The translations under genes were made by a program, and so were the position numbers. A stretch of DNA of 64,000 nucleotides from Atrichornis clamosus (taxonomy: Eukaryota > Chordata > Aves > Passeriformes > Menuridae). Where the stretch lies: contig WBMZ01000355.1 in the NCBI GenBank assembly GCA_013400975.1, forward strand, positions 483,239 to 547,238, read 5' to 3'. Positions 52,001 to 64,000 of this stretch are shown one piece after another. Position 1 is the stretch's first letter; each line of letters starts with the position of its first letter. The notes beneath the pieces are model-generated. The model worked only from the letters and a program-made list of their open reading frames with translations, was not told where the DNA came from and did no database searches.

Positions 52001-52616
52001 CAAAGGCAGGAAAGCCTTTCTAATTGCTCCTCTGCAGATATTCCTGTTCGAAATTTGAGAGGTTTCCTTCTTCGCTGAAAGTGAGACTAAAAAAAATTTG
52101 CTTTATGGGATTCAGATTTTGTTTGACTTGTCTTTCCAGAAATCTGGAAGCTACTCAGTTACCAGGAGAATTTATACTACTTCAAACACTTAGATCTGTC
52201 TGGAGTTGCAAAGGGAAAAATCAGCCACCTCTTCCTCCTCCTCTGGGAAAACAGTGATGGCTATGCCCTTAATAATAGTTTTTTTCATTCTGTAACTTCT
52301 GTATTAGCCATTAATCTGTAGCTATCACATTATTTTGGCATGTGAACACAGGTGGAATGCAGACTTCCTGCACTCAATGTGTTCCAGAGTTCATTTTTTT
52401 GGTGTGAGTCCACAACAGAAAAAAAATTACCAGACCTTCTTTTGGAATCTTTTTCTGCATCTTTCCTTCCAAAAGACACTTTCCTTGTCTCCAACCATCT
52501 GTAAGGATATCATGGAGGGAAAGGAATGGGGGCTTCCCCTTCCAAAAACAGATACAAGCATTCCATGCATTCATCCCATACAAAAACATGGGAACGAAAC
52601 ATCTCACCACGTCAAA
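49083..52616. other. Unique non-coding sequence
   Basis: No repeat family or supported gene. The GC-richer piece around 51070-51400 is open on both strands for about 80 codons, without motifs. Confidence 0.55.
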
Positions 52617-52719
52617 ATATATATATATATANNNNNNNNNNNNNNNNNNNNNNNNNNNNNNNNNNNNNNNNNNNNNNNNNNNNNNNNNNNNNNNNNNNNN
52701 NNTATATATATATATATAT
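52617..52719. repeat. (TA)n microsatellite containing an assembly gap
   Basis: (AT)n runs into 71 unknown bases (52632-52702) and emerges on the other side still in (TA)n. The true repeat length is unknown. Any frame reading across it is artificial. Confidence 0.97.
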
Positions 52720-55700
52720 CTCCAAACAGTAGCAGTAGCATTAAGAGAGGACACAGCTGTGAAGGCTACCCTGGAAAACACAACATGCCACTCAACCACA
52801 CACTATCCAACTTAGTGCCAACGAATGGGACAGGAGAAACAGATGAAGTTAGAAGTGAGTGTAGATAGAAGATAACCATGATAGATCTCTGAACAGCCTT
52901 TAATTGTGGCAAGCTATTGCAACTTCATCCATCAGATTAATGGTCTCCTGCACTTCTCCCCATTCGGGTGATAGGAGCCACAGATTTTCGCCCCAAAAAA
53001 CCCCTTACTTTTGCCTTGGTCCTCTGCAGTTTGTAGACAGCATTGCAATCAGGATTGTTGATCTAATTTCTATGCAATCTCATAAAAATCACACAAATAC
53101 TGGCATCTTAAGCACATCAGGCAGTGATTTAATGGTAGAGGATGTAACTTTTCATCATTTTTATGTAAACATAAAATTGTCACATATAGACATGACATCA
53201 TAGTCTAGTTCCTTGCACATATTTAAACCCCAATAAATTTAAATACTTTTACATTCCTAGATCTTTTCTAATTCTCCTCCAAAAAAAAGGCCAATTATAT
53301 ATCTCTGATAGGAATAGCTCATCAGATAATCTCTAATGAGCCCACATTAAAATGAGAGACATAAAATAGAACTGAAATATTTTTCTTGGTATTTGTATCT
53401 ATCCAGAAATTTCTGAATGAAATCAGTGCCTAGCTTCTGCACCTTCCAACCACTATTTTTGTAACTAACTCTTCTAACTTTAGATAAGTGCCCCTTATCC
53501 CCATAGCAAAATATTCATATTTGCTTAGTGTTCATAAAGAATTCTTAGTAGTGGATTTAATTCCTTACACTGTGCTTGTCACTTTAGCATCTCTGTACCT
53601 ATTCACACACTTATGATGGCCTTTAAGGGAATATTATTTTAGTCTACAGGTTAAGTATAGTCCCAGTCTTATCGTATCTAGAAAACCAGAGCTTCTGCTG
53701 TGTTATTAATCTACTCTAATTACCACTTGTATTCATAATTTGTTATGGTCAAGTATTGTAAATCAGCACTTGCAGCTGGGTGGAGTGGTAAAGTATATAC
53801 TTAGGTATTATAAATGCTTACAAATCTTCCCAAATTTGATTTTAAAAGTGGAAAAACCATTCTTCAAGATTCAAGTTATGTACTTCTTACTCAAGCCAGA
53901 GCTACTGCTTAAACAATATGAGACTGGATTCAGATTTCCTGATTAATTCCTGTTGATGTCACTGTGTGATTGTAAAAACCAGGTCATAAATGAGAACTTT
54001 AACTTTCTGTGAATCATAAATATAGGTAGTACAGCAAGTGACTAAAAGAAAGAAATGCTGTGGTATTATATTGTCTAATTTTGAGAGACCTCTGTCTGTA
54101 GAAGTTGGTCCAAGAAATCACCAACTCCTCTTTTGCAATGAATTATGACTTCCCTAAAATTCCATCTTTATCTAGCAAAAGGATGACAATACAAACATCT
54201 CAGCTGGTTTTAGCTCTTGAGGCTAGATCCCACAGGTGTTAAACAAATCCCTTATAAAGTTCAAGGTCTTGCTTATTTTACAGCCTAGGCAAACATTTTA
54301 TAAACAGATGACAAGATACATTACAGAAATGCAACTAGATATTCACAACCCATATACTATTATCCTTTTCCTTATCCTCAAACCTCTTGGAGAGGAAATT
54401 TCATACCAGCTTTGTCTGCTTTCTAGTGCTAACCCACATATTTTCTTGGTATCCTAATGTAGCAGAGGAACTATACTTTGACCTGCCACTTGAAGTTATG
54501 TTTCTGCAGTTATGAGTAAAGTAAGCCAGACTGTCAGACATAATCAGAACTACAAAAAGGAGCAAACTCAAATAAAAGTTACTCATGAGTCAATTCTTAA
54601 TTACATTAGGAAAAGTGAGAAACCAGTCTTTCCTGCTTACCCTTTTAAAATGCTACATCAAAGCCATTCGTGTGGCTTTTGAACTGTTCCTCACTTACAG
54701 AGAAGTGCTAGATGATGGTGCATGATTGAACATTTAAAGGAGGAAAATATGCATAAGAAACCAAGGATCTTGTTTGGAAGTCTGTGTGAGCTGGAAGTCC
54801 TTTTTCACTTCATCATCTCTTTCTTAAGACTACCTTCAGAGCACAGCAGGACATATTTTGGCCATACAGGCCCAAGGCTGAAAGATCCACAAGCTCTTTG
54901 GAAGACCAAAACAACTCTTGGTAAAGGGGGCAAAATATGTGATGTATACAACTTAATTATGTAACTATATCATTAATACATACTGGCAGAGAGGAAGAAT
55001 TACAGCTGTGTGTAAAAATGCAGACAAGAAGTCAGAAGCTCGGTTGCTATTTGCGACATTTTACAGCTTTGGGCAATGAAACATTTTGATATTTGTTATT
55101 ATGATTCCCCTGCCTTTATTGTTAATCCTTAACTTAGGTTGCAATTGGAAGCCTCTAGGTTAAAATAATTTATATTTTTGAAATGCATGTGGAAAAAGAG
55201 GATTAACACAGAAAGCTAAAGTGATTAAAGGATTCCAGCTCCAAACACCCTCCACGGGCCCTGGCCATGCTTCATTCCTACCCCAACAGGTCCTCTGCAC
55301 CATCCGAGATCCCCAAAAAGTGACAATGCATAGGTCAAAATTTCAGTCATAAATCATTTCATGGTTACTCTTTGACACAAGCATAATCTTTCAGCTGAAG
55401 CACAGGAGATACAAGGGATCATATGTAGAAACTTTCTCTATCCACCACATAGTTAGCCCAAACTTAGCAGTCATAACAAAAAAAAAAAAGCTCTTAGTTA
55501 ACCCAGTATTCAGGCAGGAGCTCAGTTCTGTGAGGTGCCGAGTGTACCCATTAACATGAAGACAGCCTTAAACTCCTGCTGAAGTAACTCTGAGCCTCCT
55601 GGGAAACCTTTGGCACTTCAAAGAGTGTGGATCTGAATTCGTAACATTCTTTACACGAAGCTCTGACGACCCCAAAGCCAGGGCTGACTGCTGCTGAGAA

Positions 55701-58200
55701 AGAGATGTTTCAAGGTGAGAGAGCCCAACACGTCTAGTTCTGTGCTAAAACACAAATGGAAGACCTCAGCCCTGCTACCCAAATTCCCAGAAGCACCAGC
55801 TGTGCCTCCAGTAAGACCCTCAAACTGTCAGCCAAAAAAAGCAGCCCACATTCACAGTAAAATCTGTCAGAACTACACATAGAGTTCACCAAGGCAAGGG
55901 GAAGGCAAAACTCCTACAAACTTTCAAGAAAAGCCAGACCCAATCCATAAAAGTCTTTAAAGCTTAGGTCAGACTATGGACCCTAAATATTTGCAATGTT
56001 ATCCAGTTTTACAAGAAATATTGCTAATACTGAGGGAATTTAAAATACTAGCCTAACCCAAGAACAGAAAGTTTTTAATGGCAAGCTCCAAAAATCTCTT
56101 GCATATGAATAAAGTACTTTCAATACACAGTGGACACAATTAAAACAACAAACATTTGACACTAGGCAGCCCCCTGCCATAGCTGCCTGTGGTCCTGAGA
56201 TTTACTCATGCTGAAAATATGACAATATATTTAACTACTGCATATAGCAGGAGTTCACTTTTTCAGGCATGCTGTGCATTTCCAAAAGAGTACTTCTTAT
56301 TTTGGAGGCACTGCTTTAGATTTTAATACCCTGACTTCTGTACTCATTTTTGGTCCCTTCCATATACATGAGAGAGCAAGAAAGAGATCAGTCAAAAATG
56401 TAGAATTTTAATACCACTGTGTCTAGTAACAGGCAATAGTAAGCAATAGCTTTTTTTTTTTTTAATTCAAAATGTAGATCCAGAGAAACTCTGGTAGCTA
56501 TTTTGCTCGTAACTTCTGAGACATCTTTTTGCCTGTTTTAACCAGTGACTTTGTTTCTGCTCAGGCAGGAAGAAAAAAGCATCCACACAGGCAGGTACAC
56601 GTTCACGGTCAGTACTGTTCTTTAGTCAGCTGTAAAAATAGGCTTTGATTAAGAATGCATGGCATAGACCTCTCTTTTTTTTGATAAGCCTGCACAAGCC
56701 AACTAAGTTCACATGAGCAGTCTTATACAGACTGGCAATCAAGAAGTGAGAGTCCTACCTTGAACTTGAAAAATCTGCTTTCTCTAAAGCCATAACGTAC
56801 AGCTGCCATCAGAAACAGACTCAATTGCTTTTCTTTTTCATTTTCCAGGCCAAGCAAATCTATTTCCTGTTACAGCCTGTACTTATAGTTTTATTCTATC
56901 TTATGACTTAAAGACTAAAGTATTTGAGAACCACTAAGATTTTTCCACCCATAAAGGGGGAAAATGCAAAACTCAAACCAGATGTTTTATAATGTATTTA
57001 ATTTATTTTGGCCACCCATAGAGCTTGGCTTATATTAGTGCCAAGCAAGTTAAAAGCAACAGAGTTCTTCAGAAACACTATGTAACATATTGTACACTGA
57101 CCAGGCAGAGGAAGCACCTTTCAATAAACTCCTATTTATTAAGCAAACATCAATGTTAGAAAAAGAAAACAGGAATTACTGAAGGTGCAAGTGATGCTGC
57201 CATACTTGAGCAGTTCCTGAGGGAATTTGCAAAATTTGTACTGCTTTCTTACATTATTGTAGCCTAATGCAGAGCTTGGAAAGTAGATGAACAAAGTACA
57301 CATTGGAAGTGGATGAGTTTGCCAAATTTAGGAGGTCTGGAGTTAACACCCTTAGAATAATATAATGTAAATAACAGATACTGTATAATAAACAATTGTT
57401 CCAGAAATACTTAACAGTTGAAGAAGTTCCAACAGATTAAAACGATCTTATCCAAACAATTGCCAGACTTGTACTAGTACAAACCTCTAACTTTTTTTCT
57501 GTGTCTACAAATGGCAACAAAGATATTTCAAAAGTTAAACCCATGAGACTTCTAACAGTTGCTGAGGTACTTATTGACAAGGTATCTCATAGAAATTACA
57601 GTAAAAATAGTCACTGAAGTTACCCCTGTAGTTATTCTTGTTTAAACTGAGAAATAATTTCTCAACAACAGCCCCACTTTAACAGGAGACCTTCAGTACA
57701 GTACTGCAGGCTGAGGGACAAAATGAGCAACAAGGTCTCAAAACATTTCTATATTGACAATTTACTGCACGGATCACAGGGAATATAAAATAGATATAAT
57801 TTACTAATCTGCCAAAAATGTTATAGGAAAGCATAAGTACAGGATAATGTATGCATTTTAGGAAGACAGAATGGCATTAAAAGTTTTGACTTGTATTTTT
57901 TGGCTTGTTATCCACAGATTCAAAGAATTCCTCCTCAGAAGGGGATCATAATTACAAAAGTTAATTAGAAAGTAACAAAATGTGAAAGCTTAGCAATTCA
58001 GTACAGCAAACTACAGTACAGACTTTGAGCATATATATAGGAGCAGGCTCTTAGATTGTGAACTTTATTGCAAAATACTTTTTTAATCAAGCGGCAAAAA
58101 ATATTTTGACCTAATAAATATGAAGTTCATTATTATCAAAACAAGTGCAAATACAGGAAAGTCACTTTAATTCAGAGGCATGGTTAAAGCAGTTTGAAAG
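52720..58200. other. Repeat-poor AT-rich non-coding sequence
   Basis: About 5.5 kb without recognised CR1 or LTR. A possible but very weak MIR-like match lies near 55020-55090. No frame shows a domain; 54722-54964 and others are short and featureless. Confidence 0.5.
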
Positions 58201-59480
58201 CAAAATATCCTTTGCAATTATTTTTTGCAGGTAAAACTGTTCTAACTAGAATTATCAGTCATTTGACAGTGCTTTCCTTCCCAGACAGACACACTCACTA
58301 GAACTTGAAAAAGCCAGAACACTAAAAGTGCCTCCCCAATATGTTGGCTAAGGACTGTAATTCATTTAAATTATGCAACTGGATTCCCACAGCTGGCCCA
58401 CAGCTTGTCTGAGAGCTCGATTCAATGCCAGTGAACCTGTCTGCTAATATTGTCCTACTTGCAGAGAAGGTAATATAGCCAGCAACTTATATCGAAGTTC
58501 TGACTCTAATTAACAGAGCAAGTAAATGTTGACATTAGTGACAAATGCTGGTTAATAGTTACTGTGAGATCGGTGCTGCCAGCTGGCATTTTTCTGTAGT
58601 ATTTTGCAGTAATAATCCTCTCTTTATTTCTTAGGATATTGCTTAAAATTTGTTTTTATGCATTTTGATTCAACTTAGAAACAAATCGGCACAAAAACCA
58701 ACCCAGATAACAGCAGCAAGACTCCCGGGTTTCAGACAAGTAATCAACAAGAAAGCATGCAAGCAGCATCCCTGGGAGGATGCATGGGGGACTCGACTAT
58801 AGGAATTCTTATCCTATATAAAGCTATGTAGCCTTGCACAAACAGCCTTTGGCATCTTGTCCCTGGCCTACCTGGACAGTAGCAGAACATGTTTATCAGA
58901 TCATACAAGCCCAGAACCTGAACTGCAAGCAGTTAAAACCTGAAAGTAGCTAAACTGCAAAATTCAAACATGCTTCTATGCTTTAGCCACACAGACAACG
59001 ATAAAACAAAGCCTCCACAACCACCTGTAATAATATGCCTGTTCAGCCAGCAATTCCAAAGTACTCAGCAACACAAGGTAGACATTTTCTGCAGCTGGTT
59101 TTACATGTACATTCCTGCCAAATTGTTGTCTCGTCCCCTCTTACCTTCACATTAGTCCGGAGTGCACAGTAACATGCAAAAAACATTGCAGTAAACAAGG
59201 AGCATATGGACCAGTATTCAGCGTCTCTGCTCTGCACAAACGGTACACACACGATCCCGAGCATGTGCTACTAAGGAGCATCCGTTCCCTCTGTCAGTTT
59301 GAAAATGCATTGATCTCTGTTTTTCTGACTACAAAAAGACATGTCTTGAAGGCACTGAGTGAAAGCTACATATCTCTTCAGCGACTATATATAGAAATAT
59401 GCCCAGTAATTTCAATTAGCAGAGAATTCAGCATCTGAAACTTGGACCTCAGTTGCTTTTCCTTCCAGCATTTTAAATTC
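58201..59480. other. Repeat-free stretch with regulatory-looking words
   Basis: No gene or transposon. It contains TCATTTGACAG near 58260 (TGACAG is the MEIS/TGIF core), CTGCCAGCTGGCA near 58575 (a CAGCTG E-box in a partial palindrome), CCTATATAAAG at about 58813 (TATA-like) and a CTATATATAG at 59385. Such words are short and common; the only reason to mention them is their grouping in a repeat-free interval. Confidence 0.3.
59385..59394. promoter_or_regulatory. MEF2-type site (CTATATATAG)
   Basis: The decamer is a perfect palindrome and fits the MEF2 consensus CTA(A/T)4TAG exactly. There is no adjacent gene or MyoD-type cluster to support use in vivo, so it is only a sequence match. Confidence 0.25.
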
Positions 59481-59509
59481 GGGGAGGGGGGGGGGGGGAA
59501 AGGAGGGGG
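59481..59509 (+). repeat. G-rich tract with G-quadruplex potential
   Basis: GGGGA is followed by an uninterrupted run of 13 G, then AAAGGA and GGGGG. Four or more G-runs can be drawn within about 30 bp, so the plus strand could form a G-quadruplex. No promoter or exon is identified next to it. Confidence 0.7.
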
Positions 59510-62458
59510 AACTCACCCAGAGGGGAAAGGTGAGGAATTAAAACGTAAGCAGTGAGTTACTTATATTTCCCCCTGGCTTTGATGTTTTCCTGTTCAATAT
59601 TTTACAAACGTTATACACAGAAAAATGAAGAAAGGTTTCTCTTGCAAGTCTGAAATTTACTGTAGATTCTGCACTGCTTCTGTCTGCTCTTGTTAAAGAT
59701 GCAGCATCCCTTTTAACAAAGACAACGTCATCAATCATGACAGATTCAACATGTTCTACTTACAAATACAGTCTCTGATTAAGGACAATGGCTGGCTGGC
59801 TTATTAATGTTTCCTCAAATGCAAGTTCAGTCCCCTGTGCTAATCTATTTTTAAATAAAAAGTCCCACCTACTCCTTCCCTCTCATTTAATAAAAATGCA
59901 GCAGACTAGCTCTAAAGATCCTGAATTGCATTGTGCTCCCAGCTCAGGCACTGGACATTGCTTTTAAACTGTTCTCTTGCTTGCTAGTATTAGAAACAGA
60001 GAGAAAAATTAAAATGAAAGCAGAAAAATCCTGGAAGAAGTCTGTGCCCTTACATTTGTAGCTACATATTCTGAATTCAAAATACTCAAGTATTTTCCAG
60101 AAGGAGGAAACTCAAAACCTAGCCAGAAGGCAAAGCTTTAATTCACAAGCACAAAAATAAAATCAAACCACTTCTCTCACTCCTGTCAACCACTGGGATG
60201 CTGCAAATTAACTGATTGTTTACTGGCTGCAGGGACACAAAGTCAAAGACTCGACTCCTTGTTTATAGCACCAGAAACCACCAATATTAGTACTGAATTA
60301 TGAAGCAATCTTCAGGAATAAAACCAGAAAAGAGCCTCTTTTTTTTTTTTCCACTGCAGCAGATACTGTGGGAGGCAAGGAGTGGAAGAGGCTTTACTAC
60401 CTCCTTCCCTATCAGCACAGAGCAATTTGCGTAGGATAAGCATAACTTAATAGAAATATCTGCAATGACTTTAAGATTTCTTTAAATGTTTTATGTAAAC
60501 CCCCTCGGAAATCTGCAGAAACACTCAAGTCCTAACCAAGTCAGTGGGTGTCTTTCTGTGGGCAATGGGGTGAAGAACCTTAAACAGAAGGGCAGGCATT
60601 TAAAGAATGGGGGGGAGGGGAAAAGACAGCAAGGATTTTTCCCACATCTTCCTAAAGACAAGCTCTCAGAAACTGTCGTCAACTCCAAGAGAACAGCTAT
60701 TTTTAGCTTGTCATTGTTTGTGCCTTTTTTTAGGAATGAAAAAGGCAGTCGTGTTTAAAGCTAGATATTGCTCTATAACGTAGCCTAAGACAGCTACTTA
60801 AGTTGATCCCCAGCTCCATCTGTCATACAAATTAAGTAATTAGTAATCACAGCCTTCTTTGGCACAATGATTTCCACAACAAAAGAGATGAACCCTAGTT
60901 TTAAATCTAATTCTGCCATTTTTGTTAGTAATGAAACTGGGGTCTAGATGGCATAGTCAAAAAAGCTGGAATATCCCAAACTTACAGTGGTTCAGACTTT
61001 GGCTGCAGCAATATTCATCAAATAAGCTGAAACTCATGTTGCTCAGCAAAAGCCAGAGAATTAATTGATGCATTTTTTTGTACTCTTCAAGTGAATAGAA
61101 AGTGAAAGGAATAATGGTTTATTTTGCAGTACAGTACATTAACAGTTAAAATTAAGTATCCTAGTCACTGAAAAAATCTCACAGATCGTGGAGATTTCTG
61201 ATCCATGGAGAAATGCAATCCAAAAAGCTAAGATAAAAAGATGCACAGTCCTGAGAAGTGAGGTAAGGTTCAGGCAAATATGTAGCTGCATATGAAAATC
61301 AAATTCAAGCTTTCTTTCTGCCAAAGGAATTGCACGAGGTTTCAGTCAGCAAAGTATTTGAAATAACTTTCTTTTTCTCAGTCCTAAAAAGTTTATGGTT
61401 TTGGGTTTAGGCAAACAAACCCAACATGGGGAAAATCTCACTAAAAGAAAGCAAGACTGTGTAATGATACAATTCCTGAGCAATTACCTGGGTATAAAAC
61501 TTCAGACTCATTTACAAAAACAAGAAGTAATACAGTCCCAAAGTCTTCACTCAGAAAAAACTCCCATTATTCCTGAGCATCTAGGAGGAAAAGTTATCTA
61601 GGAAATTACAGACTTATCCTCATAATACTGCGAGTGAAAAGGGAAGAGAGACTCCCACGCCTGTGGCATTTGCCTCCCATAATAACTGTGGGGCATGTGA
61701 GAATCTGCTACACAATTGAGACCTCTGCACCAGCCAACAAAAATATTACTTTGCTAGCAGACCAACCTAACATATTTATCAGGGGCTACTTCAGGTAATC
61801 TACAGAAGCAGATCCCTGCAGGGCTTGTTCACCTCTGCCAAGACATTTCTTATCACAGCAGCCTAATTGTTAAAGAAAGCATTGTCATCAAGGACATACA
61901 ATATTTTATGATGACTAACAGCTACTCAAAAGCATCACATATTGGTGATATTTACAATTAAAGATACAGAGTAGATAAAAATGAGTTGGGAAAAAGCCCT
62001 GCCTGAGTATGCCAGACACACCAAAACCAGCAGAACATTTGAAGTGTTCAGGGCCTCTTCAAACTGGAGACAAAAGGGAAAAACTCCAGAGATGAAAGAA
62101 GTTATTCCATAAAAAAATATAAGTTAAGTATAAAACCAGTAGAGAGACAGTAGAGCAAAGGAGCCATACTACAGACCCTCTTTAAAAAGACACACCATTT
62201 GTGACCTGAATACTCTTACATGATAGAAACTGAAGCCGCTATTTTGAGCTGTTAAATTTCATTGTTACTTTTTGCATCTGTGCCTTCAGAAGGCAAAACA
62301 GAGCACCTAGAAGGAAACCCTGGTTGTCTGCAGAGGTTCAAAGACAGCAGGGCATGCTGCCTTGGAAAACTTTGATCTCAGGAGGGCCCAAGGCCAGAGG
62401 AGCAAGGAGGGTACAGCCCTCTGCAGCATATGTCACTGCCCAGGAGAAGAGCACCAGG
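59510..62458. other. Unique non-coding sequence
   Basis: No repeat family or supported coding exon. A second, shorter G-rich run is at about 60608-60621. Confidence 0.55.
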
Positions 62459-62503
62459 AGGTAGTAGCAGCAATAGTAGTAATAGCAGTAGTACTAGTAG
62501 TAG
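62459..62503. repeat. Interrupted trinucleotide repeat (TAG/CAG)n
   Basis: TAG, CAG, AAT and TAC triplets alternate over about 45 bp (GTAGTAGCAGCAATAGTAGT). It sits in a plus-strand frame that runs into the CR1 below; the frame is not a gene. Confidence 0.85.
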
Positions 62504-62587
62504 GAATTCCCTATTGCTATTGTATCCTGAAGCTGTGGTCTAGGCTCCCCACCATGCCATGGCACTATACTAGCTACAAAGCAGACT

Positions 62588-62749
62588 ATCACAGAATCAG
62601 AGTGGTTTGGGTGGGAAGAGAACTTAAAGATCATCTAGTTCCACCCCCTGACAGGGCAGAATCGCCACCCACTAGACCAGGTTGCCCAGAACCTCGCCTC
62701 ACCTGGCTGTGAACACTGCCAGGAATGGAGCACCCACCACTTCTCTGGA
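62588..62749 (-). mobile_element. CR1 LINE fragment, 3' end
   Basis: ATCACAGAATCAGAGTGGTT, GGGTGGGAAGAGAACTTAAA, ATCTAGTTCCACCCCC and GTGAACACTGCCAGGAATGG are the complementary CR1 3' end. Short and 5'-truncated. Confidence 0.95.
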
Positions 62750-63810
62750 GGGAACACTGAAAACATACTGCAGAATAACATTTTTCATCCGCAGCCACCT
62801 AAGCATTTTCATGTTTGGGTGGTTTGTTTTTTTTTTTTTCCCCAGGCATGATGGAAAGGGTGCTATTTTAAAGGAGAGTAACAATAAAAGAAATAGACTA
62901 AAAATGCAGTAAAGAAAGAAACACTCTCCAGGGTTTGCTTTATGACAGTGTAATGCACCCCACTTTACTTAAGCAGCACATTTGTGGGTAAATATTATAA
63001 GTTGGTCTTAAAAAGACTTACTGCAATGAGACAGATTTTGTGATCACCCTCTGATGATAAAAAAGAAAGCAAATATTAGCTAGGAAAAACAGAAATTAGA
63101 GGGGGGAAGGTCTGAAGAAGAGGGTGCATTGCTCTCTGAGTGGATGAAGGGAGAAATTGTACTCCTGTCCTCCAAGAGAGGGAAGAGTGGATGTCTCCAA
63201 GAAATTGGGCATAATGGTGGAGGTTTGCTAAGCTATTTGTAGGGTCTGGCCATGCAATGCTTATTAGTATCAACATTGACAATCTGTGCCACTGACTTCG
63301 AGTAGCCAGGGGTGTAATTCTCCCTGTTTTAGCCGTGATGCTGGAGGTACTGGCCTGTGCAGTCATGGCACTCTGGCTACAGTCATGCTCCATCACTCCC
63401 TGTCTTTTCACACTGCAGTGACACAATCTGTATAGCACCTTAGTCCTCAATTGCCTAAATGACTATGATTTCAGCATAGGGCTCTAAACCAGAATGATTT
63501 TACTCTTTTCCCCATGTCTAAGACTTTGTCATAAAAAATCTAATTTTCCACATCTGCAAGAAGTTCATTACACTGAAGACATCCACATTGAGGGGTGAGA
63601 TATTGAAGAAAGTGTTGATACGAACTGCAGGTCTGGAGTGCTGTAGGATCTACAATTTCCAGATGGCAAATGTTGACTACAAAGAGTGGATTGAATTTAT
63701 GGGGTAACTGGAAACAAATGCAGAAAGAAGAATGTGGAACAAAGCCCCAGTTGGGAAGAAGTCTTTCTGAGACTGTCCATTACAGCAAAGCATAGTAAAA
63801 CGTAGCAGAC
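62750..63810. other. Unique non-coding sequence
   Basis: No repeat or gene. The minus-strand frame at 63450-63076 (124 codons) shows no motif and is not supported. Confidence 0.55.
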
Positions 63811-64000
63811 TGTCGTGGTTTTGCTAGACTTGGTTTTTGGTAGCAGGGGGGCTGCAGGGGTGGCTTCTGTGAGAAGCTGCTAGAAGCCCCACCACCATGT
63901 CCTGCAGGGCCAATGTCTGGCTGGCTGCAAAGATGGACAAGCCGCAGGCCAATTAAAAAGTGGTAACGGCTCTGTGGTGACAGATTTAAGAAGGAATTCA
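63811..64000 (+). mobile_element. ERV long terminal repeat (family B), cut by window end
   Basis: It begins TGTCGTGGTTTTGC and continues TTTTGGTAGCAGGGGG, GGTGGCTTCTGTGAGAAGCT and CCAATGTCTGGCTGGCTG, ending in ATTTAAGAAGG at the window edge. The same features, in the same order, open the LTR at 36553, so both belong to one ERVL-like family. Whether internal proviral genes follow cannot be seen. Confidence 0.88.

Noticed and set aside
52335..52868. 177-codon frame
   Set aside because: It reads across 71 Ns and (TA)n; the continuity is artificial.
55020..55090. Possible further MIR-like match
   Set aside because: Only two short words fit; too diverged to call.
58805..58830. TATA-like CCTATATAAAG as a promoter
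   Set aside because: There is no downstream exon, initiator or CpG island, and such words are frequent in AT-rich DNA.
62362..62712. 116-codon plus-strand frame with a valine/isoleucine-rich run
   Set aside because: The run is encoded by the trinucleotide repeat and the C-terminal part is the antisense of a CR1 tail.
1..64000. CRISPR arrays, bacterial operons, tRNA or rRNA genes
   Set aside because: No regularly spaced direct repeats, no cloverleaf or rRNA motifs, and the CR1 and LTR content shows a bird genome.

Overview
This window looks like non-coding DNA from a bird chromosome. At least ten fragments of CR1 non-LTR retrotransposons are present. Several end in the avian CR1 tail (ATTCTATGATTCT or its complement), and three carry readable pieces of the CR1 reverse transcriptase ORF2 C-terminus. 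There are also four solitary ERV-type long terminal repeats of kinds common in bird genomes, a few very old MIR-like SINE relics, and one 71-base run of N inside a (TA)n microsatellite, so this is an assembled eukaryotic contig. There is no operon structure, rRNA, tRNA, CRISPR array or recognisable multi-exon protein gene. Almost all short open frames are chance frames, frames inside repeats, or frames opening on GTG/TTG.

Layout. 1-8.5 kb: AT-rich unique sequence with two short plus-strand CR1 tails (about 2.2 and 3.8 kb), a TG-rich patch and one MIR-like relic. 8.5-9.45 kb: the longest CR1 copy (minus strand), with a decayed reverse transcriptase segment. 9.45-20.3 kb: mostly unique, with MIR-like relics and one short CR1. 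20.35-20.82 kb: a plus-strand CR1 whose tail has grown into an ATTCT-derived microsatellite. 20.8-35.3 kb: repeat-poor. 35.3-37.7 kb: two solo LTRs of different families. 38.9-40.04 kb: two adjacent minus-strand CR1 copies. 42.3-43.0 kb: the only protein-like candidate, a short frame resembling a small secreted peptide but lacking an ATG. 44.1 kb: CR1. 45.5-46.6 kb: a GC-rich solo LTR. 48.7 kb: CR1. 49-62.6 kb: long repeat-poor sequence with the N gap, a G-rich tract and a MEF2-type site. 62.6 kb: CR1. 63.8 kb to the end: the 5' part of a fourth LTR.

How it fits together: the window is most simply read as intergenic or intronic DNA shaped by retrotransposition. All four LTRs lie on the plus strand, while seven of ten CR1 copies lie on the minus strand. 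I found no convincing novel system. The best lead is the small secreted-peptide-like frame at 42.80-43.02 kb, which is either an exon with its start elsewhere or a gene that has lost its start codon.
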